Positions 6,567 to 10,368 of a stretch of DNA of 10,368 nt are shown in pieces (the first letter of the stretch is position 1; each line of letters begins with the position of its first letter). The notes beneath the pieces are model-generated. The model saw only the letters and a program-made list of their open reading frames with translations, did not search any database and was not told the origin of the DNA. Position numbers and translations under genes: made by a program. Location: contig DHWK01000125.1 in assembly GCA_002413145.1 (NCBI GenBank), forward strand, positions 15,009 through 25,376, written 5' to 3'. The stretch is from a bacterium UBP12_UBA5184 (GTDB taxonomy: Bacteria; Vulcanimicrobiota; Vulcanimicrobiia; Vulcanimicrobiales; Vulcanimicrobiaceae).

Positions 6567-7712
6567 ATGAACCTCGGAGGACCGCTCGGGACGGCCTGCG
6601 CGTTCGCCTTTCTGCTGGCCGGCGTCCTGCCGCTTCGCGCGGCCGAGGTTCCGGCCGAACTCGCGGTGCCGGCCGGCTTCTCGATCGAAATCATCGCGCA
6701 CGTCGCCGGCGCGCGCGAACTGTCGGCCGCGCCGAACGGCGATCTCTTCGTCGGGACGCTCGGTTCGTCGGTCGACGTGATCCCGGACGCGGAGGGCAAT
6801 GCGGGCGCGCCGCGCGTCTTCGCGACCCTCGGCGACGCGCCGGCCGCCGGCGTAGCGCTCGGCGGAGGTGCACTCTACGTCGGCACCAACGGCGCCGTCT
6901 GGAAAATTCCGTACCCGAAAAACGCACGAGAATCGTCCGCTCAACCGCTAAAGATCGCGAGCGTACGGATCGGCGGTCGCAGCGGTCATTCGACGACCAG
7001 CGTCGCGCTCGCGAACGGGCGTCTCTATGCCGGCGTCGGCTCGTCGTGCAACGCTTGCAGCGAGAGCGATCCAACGCGCGCGACGATCCAAGAGATGGAC
7101 CTCGACGGACATGGCATGCATCCCAAAGCCGTGCACATCCGCAATGCGATCGCACTCGCGGTCGACCCTTCCACGAACGCGGTGTGGGCCGGCGTCGCCG
7201 GACAAGACGAGTTGGAGCACGGGCATCCCTACGAAATCTTCGACCCCTTCACGCTGCACGCGGGGCTGGTCGACTACGGGTGGCCCACCTGCTACGATAA
7301 CCGCAAAGCGAAGGACAATTCGCGTTCTTGCGCCGACGTCCAAGTGCCGCGTGTCGTCTTTCCCGGCTACGACACGCCGATCGGCGCCGCGATCTATCCG
7401 CTGCATCCCAAAGGCCGCTTCGCATTTCCGGCGCAATACGCCGGCGGCGCGTTCGTCGGCTTGCACGGTTCGTGGCACCGCCCGCTGGTCCCGCCGCGCG
7501 TCGCGTTCGTCCCCTTGCGGAACGACGAACCGTTGAAAGCCGTCGACTGGGCCGATCCGAGCGCGCAATGGCACGAGTTCGTGCGCGGGTTTCAGCGGCC
7601 CGACGAGTCGCGCATCGGCCGTCCGACCGGGGTCGCCGTCGGACCCGAGGGGAGTCTCTTCGTCGCGGACGACCAGGCAGGCGTCGTCTACCGCATCCGC
7701 CCAAAGCGGTAG
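6567..7712 (+). CDS. Secreted sorbosone/glucose dehydrogenase-type beta-propeller
   Basis: This 381-residue protein fits the PQQ-dependent glucose/sorbosone dehydrogenase superfamily, six-bladed propellers that oxidise sugars or aldehydes outside the cytoplasm. An N-terminal signal peptide (about 1-25, ending LRAA) is visible. Family landmarks are GFSIEIIAHVAGARELSAAPNGDLFVGT (38-64), GHSTTSVALANGRLYAGVGSSCNAC (140-164; His141 sits where the family has a catalytic/cofactor-site His), the IRNAIALAVDP block (191-201), YGWPTCYDN (237-245), YAGGAFVGLHGSWHRP (291-306) and GRPTGVAVGPEGSLFVADD (351-369). Cys161/Cys164 and Cys242/Cys255 might form disulfides. Length is typical for the sorbosone branch. 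No PQQ synthesis genes are in view, and the real substrate cannot be read from sequence. The stop is 2 bases before the tryptophan dioxygenase ATG. Confidence 0.85.
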   Translation: MNLGGPLGTACAFAFLLAGVLPLRAAEVPAELAVPAGFSIEIIAHVAGARELSAAPNGDLFVGTLGSSVDVIPDAEGNAGAPRVFATLGDAPAAGVALGGGALYVGTNGAVWKIPYPKNARESSAQPLKIASVRIGGRSGHSTTSVALANGRLYAGVGSSCNACSESDPTRATIQEMDLDGHGMHPKAVHIRNAIALAVDPSTNAVWAGVAGQDELEHGHPYEIFDPFTLHAGLVDYGWPTCYDNRKAKDNSRSCADVQVPRVVFPGYDTPIGAAIYPLHPKGRFAFPAQYAGGAFVGLHGSWHRPLVPPRVAFVPLRNDEPLKAVDWADPSAQWHEFVRGFQRPDESRIGRPTGVAVGPEGSLFVADDQAGVVYRIRPKR

Positions 7713-7714
7713 GG

Positions 7715-8494
7715 ATGGCGGCCCCCCTCACCTACGGCTCGTACCTCAAGATCGACGAGCTGCTCTCGTTGCAGCAGCCGCAGAGCGACCCGGCCGAGCA
7801 CGACGAGCTGCTCTTCATCGTCGTCCATCAGGTCTACGAACTGTGGTTCAAACAGATGCTGCACGAAATCGAAGCGGCGATCCGGCACTTAGGGCGCGAC
7901 GATCTCTTGAAGGTCCAGAAGAACTTTCGCCGGATCCACGCGATCCAAGATCTGCTCGAGACGCAGATCGACGTCCTCGAAACGATGACCCCGCAGGAGT
8001 TCAACGCGTTTCGCTATCGGCTCAACCCGGCCAGCGGGTTTCAGTCGGTCCAATTTCGCGAGATCGAATTCCTGGCCGGCGCTCCGCGCTCGGAATTCTT
8101 CCGCTACCTCGAGCCGAGCGCAGCCGAACGCGAACGCCTCGAGCGCCGGCTCGCCGAGCCGACGTTATACGACGCCCTCAAGGGTGTTTTATCGCGACGG
8201 GGGTGCGCGATCGAGCCGCACGTCGCGCTGATCGCGAGCCTCAAAGACATCTACGAAAACTCAGAACAGAAGTACGATTTGTACCTGCTGCTCGAGGATT
8301 TCATCGAATTCGACGAACGGTTCTTGCTCTGGCGCGGGCGCCATATCCGCATGGTCGAACGGATGATCGGGATGAAGCCCGGGACGGGCGGCTCGATGGG
8401 CGTCGCCTACCTCGAAAAGACGCTCTCGAAGAAATTCTTCCCGGAGCTGTGGGAAGTGCGCACCGAACTCGGCGTCCTCGCGCAGGCGCCTTAG
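7715..8494 (+). CDS. kynA: Tryptophan 2,3-dioxygenase
   Basis: The 259-residue product is a heme enzyme that opens the indole ring of L-tryptophan to give N-formylkynurenine, the first step of the kynurenine route, in the cytoplasm. Seen: LTYGSYLKIDELLSLQQP (5-22), HDELLFIVVHQVYELWFKQ (29-47) with the substrate-contacting His38, FRYRLNPASGFQSVQFREIEFL with the carboxylate-binding Arg, IYENSEQKYDLYLLLED, and RGRHIRMVERMIGMKPGTGGSMG (from 207) with proximal heme ligand His210 and Thr224. The 14-residue gap between these two equals that in Xanthomonas TDO (His240/Thr254). It is slightly shorter than usual (about 280-300). The ATG at 7715 is chosen because the conserved N-terminus starts there; the open frame continues upstream only as a shadow of the preceding gene. 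The 2-base gap after that gene suggests coupled translation. No kynureninase or formamidase gene is in view. Confidence 0.94.
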   Translation: MAAPLTYGSYLKIDELLSLQQPQSDPAEHDELLFIVVHQVYELWFKQMLHEIEAAIRHLGRDDLLKVQKNFRRIHAIQDLLETQIDVLETMTPQEFNAFRYRLNPASGFQSVQFREIEFLAGAPRSEFFRYLEPSAAERERLERRLAEPTLYDALKGVLSRRGCAIEPHVALIASLKDIYENSEQKYDLYLLLEDFIEFDERFLLWRGRHIRMVERMIGMKPGTGGSMGVAYLEKTLSKKFFPELWEVRTELGVLAQAP

Positions 8495-8517
8495 CGTCCA
8501 GAAAGGGCAGTCAAAGA

Positions 8518-9549
8518 ATGGTCAACCGGATATTGTGGTCCCTCCTCGCGTGCGTCGCGCTCGCGCTGCCGGCGTTAGCCGCCGGACCGAGTTACCAACT
8601 CGCGCAGAAGTACGTCCTGGGCGGCGCCGGCGGTTGGGATTACCTCACCTACGACGCGAGCGGAAAACGCCTCTACATCCCGCGCGGAACGCACGTCATG
8701 GTGGTCGATCCGTCGAAGGGGAGCGTCGTCGGCGACGTCCCGGGAACCGCCGGCGTCCACGGCGTCGCGATCGCGAAGGATCTCAACAAGGGCTTCACGA
8801 GCAACGGACGCGACAATAGCGTGACGGTTTTCGACCTAACGACGCTGCAGCCGATAACGACCGTGAAAACGCCGGGGCGCAATCCGGATGCGATCGTCTA
8901 CGACCCCACCTCGAAGCGCGTCTTTACCTTCGTCGCGGGACCCCCAGCCATCGTGGCGATCGACGCCCGAACGAACGCACTGATCGGAGCGCTGCCGATC
9001 GGCGGAAAGCCTGAATTCGCTACCGTCGACGGGCGCGGGACGCTCTACTTGAACGTCGAGGACACGAGCCAAATGATCGCGGGCGACACGCTGCAGTCCC
9101 AAATCAAAGCAACGTGGGCGCTCAAACCGTGCGAAGAACCGAGCGGAATGGCGATCGACGCGCGTTCGCATCGCGTGTTCGTCGGCTGCAGCAACAAGAT
9201 GCTGGCCGTCATCAACGGCGACAACGGCGGCCTCGTCGCGACGGTGTCGATCGGGGCCGGCAGCGACGCGATCGGTTTCGATCCCGGGACGAACTTGGTC
9301 TTTAGCTCCAACGGCGGCGACGGCACGTTGACGGTGATCCACGAGGATTCGCCCGACAAGTACAGCGTCGTCGGAAACCCGGCGACGCAGGCCGGCGCGC
9401 GGACGCTGGCGGTCGATCCGGGGACGCACAACGTCTACCTGGTCAGCGCCGAGTTCGACATCACGCCGACGCCGGTGCCCAGCGGCCAGCCGCGCCGCAC
9501 GCTGAGGCCCGGCACGTTCACGCTCTTGGTGATGAGCCCGACGAAATAG
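8518..9549 (+). CDS. Secreted YncE/YVTN-family beta-propeller protein
   Basis: This 343-residue protein has a signal peptide (about 1-21, hydrophobic core with ALPALA-A end) and then repeated blades of about 40 residues, such as YLTYDASGKRLYIPRGTHVMVVDPSKG, HGVAIAKDLNKGFTSNGRDNSVTVFDL and PDAIVYDPTSKRVFTFV. It matches the YncE/YVTN propeller group common in bacterial exported proteins, including the hallmark pair of segments LKPCEEPSGMAID and RVFVGCSNKMLAVI, whose two cysteines may pair, and HEDSPDKYSVV. No catalytic residues are known to me for this group, so binding or scaffold roles are possible. The ATG at 8518 is chosen because the signal peptide begins there; an in-frame extension upstream would read through tryptophan dioxygenase in another frame. 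AAAGGG lies about 11 bases before the ATG. It follows the dioxygenase by 23 bases, likely in the same operon. Confidence 0.88.
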   Translation: MVNRILWSLLACVALALPALAAGPSYQLAQKYVLGGAGGWDYLTYDASGKRLYIPRGTHVMVVDPSKGSVVGDVPGTAGVHGVAIAKDLNKGFTSNGRDNSVTVFDLTTLQPITTVKTPGRNPDAIVYDPTSKRVFTFVAGPPAIVAIDARTNALIGALPIGGKPEFATVDGRGTLYLNVEDTSQMIAGDTLQSQIKATWALKPCEEPSGMAIDARSHRVFVGCSNKMLAVINGDNGGLVATVSIGAGSDAIGFDPGTNLVFSSNGGDGTLTVIHEDSPDKYSVVGNPATQAGARTLAVDPGTHNVYLVSAEFDITPTPVPSGQPRRTLRPGTFTLLVMSPTK

Positions 9550-9570
9550 TCTGGTCACGCGGCGGACACG

Positions 9571-9587
9571 GCGTCGTCATAAGACGC
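9571..9587 (+). promoter_or_regulatory. Inverted repeat in the -35 region, possible operator
   Basis: GCGTC, a 7-base spacer GTCATAA, and GACGC form a 5-bp inverted repeat just upstream of the -10-like box of the peptidase gene. There is no T-run after it, so a rho-independent terminator for the preceding gene is unlikely. A regulator site is possible but unproven; a 5-bp arm is weak evidence in GC-rich DNA. Confidence 0.25.
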
Positions 9588-9596
9588 TGGTACGCT
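9588..9596 (+). promoter_or_regulatory. Extended -10 box TGG-TACGCT before the peptidase gene
   Basis: TACGCT (9591-9596) fits TAnnnT, is preceded by TGn, and ends 7 bases before the ATG at 9604. The only Shine-Dalgarno-like bases (GGGTGA) touch the ATG and are too close to work normally. A leaderless transcript beginning at about the ATG is therefore plausible. Confidence 0.4.
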
Positions 9597-9603
9597 CGGG
9601 TGA

Positions 9604-10194
9604 ATGTCTCGCAACGGACCGTGCGCAGCGGCTCTTCTTCCGCCGCGCGTCTCGGCGCGTGCGGCGCGGGCGATCTCGAACGTGCTCGGACACTTCGGAG
9701 ACCCGGCGCTTCGTTTCGCGGCCGCGAAAGGCGTTCGGATCGTTCCGCTGGGGTCGCGGCGCCGCTACTCCGACGCGTCGCTCGCGCTGCGCCGACTCGG
9801 CGTCGACGTCGATTCCTGGCCCGTGCCGCCCGCCGGCCTGTTCGTCGTCGAAGAGCGCACGGTATACTTGCGATCGACGAGCCCGATGACGGTCGCGCAC
9901 GAGTTCGGGCACGCCCTCGACTGCGCGCTCGGTGACGGCATCTACCGCTCGGGCTATGACCCGCAGATTCGCTCGGCGTTCGGGGCGGCGCGCTCGTTCG
10001 TGACGCCCTACGCGGCCACCGGGCTCGACGAATATTTCGCCGAGTCGCTGCGCGCCTACGTCGGCGTGAACGACGCGCACTCGGCCTGGCCGAAAGCGAC
10101 CCGCAGACGCCTGCGGGATCTCGACCCGGCGATGTTCGATTGCGTCGAGTCACTGTTCGCAACGGAACTCGCGGCCGAACGACGGGCGGGCTGA
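9604..10194 (+). CDS. M34-like zinc metallopeptidase (lethal factor/Pro-Pro endopeptidase type fold)
   Basis: The 196-residue protein has the gluzincin motif HEFGH (99-103: zinc ligands His99 and His103, catalytic Glu100) followed by PYAATGLDEYFAESLRAYVG (from 135). Tyr136 and Glu143 are 7 residues apart. From what I recall, the same 7-residue gap separates the catalytic Tyr and third zinc ligand in anthrax lethal factor (Tyr728/Glu735) and in PPEP-1 (Tyr178/Glu185), and Glu143 lies 44 residues after His99 against 43 in PPEP-1. The WPKATRRRLRDLDP segment resembles the end of such domains. No signal peptide or membrane segment is seen, so it is probably cytoplasmic unless the start is wrong; known relatives are secreted. 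Residues 1-90 are not recognised. It has its own likely promoter and is followed after 46 bases by a deaminase gene. Substrate unknown. Confidence 0.78.
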   Translation: MSRNGPCAAALLPPRVSARAARAISNVLGHFGDPALRFAAAKGVRIVPLGSRRRYSDASLALRRLGVDVDSWPVPPAGLFVVEERTVYLRSTSPMTVAHEFGHALDCALGDGIYRSGYDPQIRSAFGAARSFVTPYAATGLDEYFAESLRAYVGVNDAHSAWPKATRRRLRDLDPAMFDCVESLFATELAAERRAG

Positions 10195-10240
10195 GGGTCG
10201 CGCCAGGACTCCGGCCTTCCGACGGCGTTCTTTCGGAGAA

Positions 10241-10368
10241 ATGCTCGAGACTTCGTTTGCGCATCGCCTCCCCAAGGCCGAACTCCATCTGCACATCGAG
10301 GGCACGTTCGAACCCGAACTGATTTTCGAACTGGCCGAGCGCAACCGGGTGAGGCTGCCGTATCCCTC
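10241..10368 (+). CDS. Adenosine/adenine deaminase, N-terminal fragment (cut by window edge)
   Basis: Only 42 codons are in the window. They read LPKAELHLHIEGTFEPELIFELAERNRVRLPY after a short leader, the typical N-terminus of the adenosine deaminase family. His16 and His18 form the HxH metal-binding motif of the first strand of the TIM barrel. The EPELIFELAERN wording is closer to the bacterial adenine deaminase-like branch than to classical Add, but adenosine against adenine cannot be decided here. Family members remove the amino group in purine salvage. The ATG is preceded by GGAG only 2 bases away, closer than normal; no other start codon lies nearby in frame. It lies 46 bases after the peptidase stop on the same strand. 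Confidence 0.85.
   Translation, partial: MLETSFAHRLPKAELHLHIEGTFEPELIFELAERNRVRLPYP

Noticed and set aside
7328..7714. N-terminal extension of tryptophan dioxygenase into the preceding gene
   Set aside because: Arg-rich shadow of the sorbosone-dehydrogenase-like gene; the conserved dioxygenase N-terminus starts at the 7715 ATG.
7843..8517. Long in-frame extension upstream of the YncE-like gene
   Set aside because: The extension reads tryptophan dioxygenase in another frame, and the signal peptide begins at the 8518 ATG, so the upstream part is a shadow.
9550..9603. Rho-independent terminator after the YncE-like gene
   Set aside because: The only hairpin, at 9571-9587, has a 5-bp stem and no T-run.
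10195..10240. Terminator or promoter between the peptidase and deaminase genes
   Set aside because: Only a 4-bp CCGA/TCGG pairing and no TAnnnT box are visible, so the deaminase may be co-transcribed with the peptidase.

Overview
The window is a compact, high-GC bacterial chromosome segment, almost fully coding. It holds eight genes in two divergent blocks separated by a 132-base gap (5685-5816). No mobile element, CRISPR array, tRNA, rRNA or insertion sequence is visible. Codon use looks uniform throughout, so I see no sign of recent transfer. The organism cannot be fixed from this sequence. The homodimeric AceE-type pyruvate dehydrogenase E1, the two-lipoyl E2, the abundant signal peptides and start codons sitting 6-7 bases after -10-like boxes fit a GC-rich, probably soil-type bacterium. 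A deep lineage such as Eremiobacterota/WPS-2 is my guess, and it is low confidence.

Left block (minus strand, read from 5684 down to 1): aceE (E1, 904 aa), then aceF (E2, 535 aa) after 15 bases, then after 5 bases a thiamine-diphosphate enzyme of the acetolactate-synthase-like group that runs off the left edge. The three sit as one operon. E1 and E2 form the core of the pyruvate dehydrogenase complex, which turns pyruvate into acetyl-CoA. No E3 (dihydrolipoamide dehydrogenase) gene is visible; the place where one often follows is taken by the second ThDP enzyme. The aceE leader can fold an 8-bp hairpin that buries its own ribosome binding site.

Right block (plus strand, 5817 to the end): a secreted Met/His-rich protein of unknown function; a secreted sorbosone/glucose-dehydrogenase-type beta-propeller; a tryptophan 2,3-dioxygenase that begins 2 bases after the propeller gene stops; a secreted YncE/YVTN-type beta-propeller; a small cytoplasmic-looking zinc metallopeptidase with the HExxH...Y...E layout of the anthrax lethal factor/Pro-Pro endopeptidase group; and the first 42 codons of an adenosine/adenine deaminase.

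The dehydrogenase, dioxygenase and YncE genes are tightly spaced and probably co-transcribed from a promoter just before 6567. Three plus-strand starts (5817, 6567, 9604) have a -10-like box ending 6-7 bases upstream, which suggests leaderless transcripts. The most unusual items are the aceE leader, the ThDP enzyme in the E3 position, the M34-like peptidase, and the dioxygenase placed between two exported propellers.
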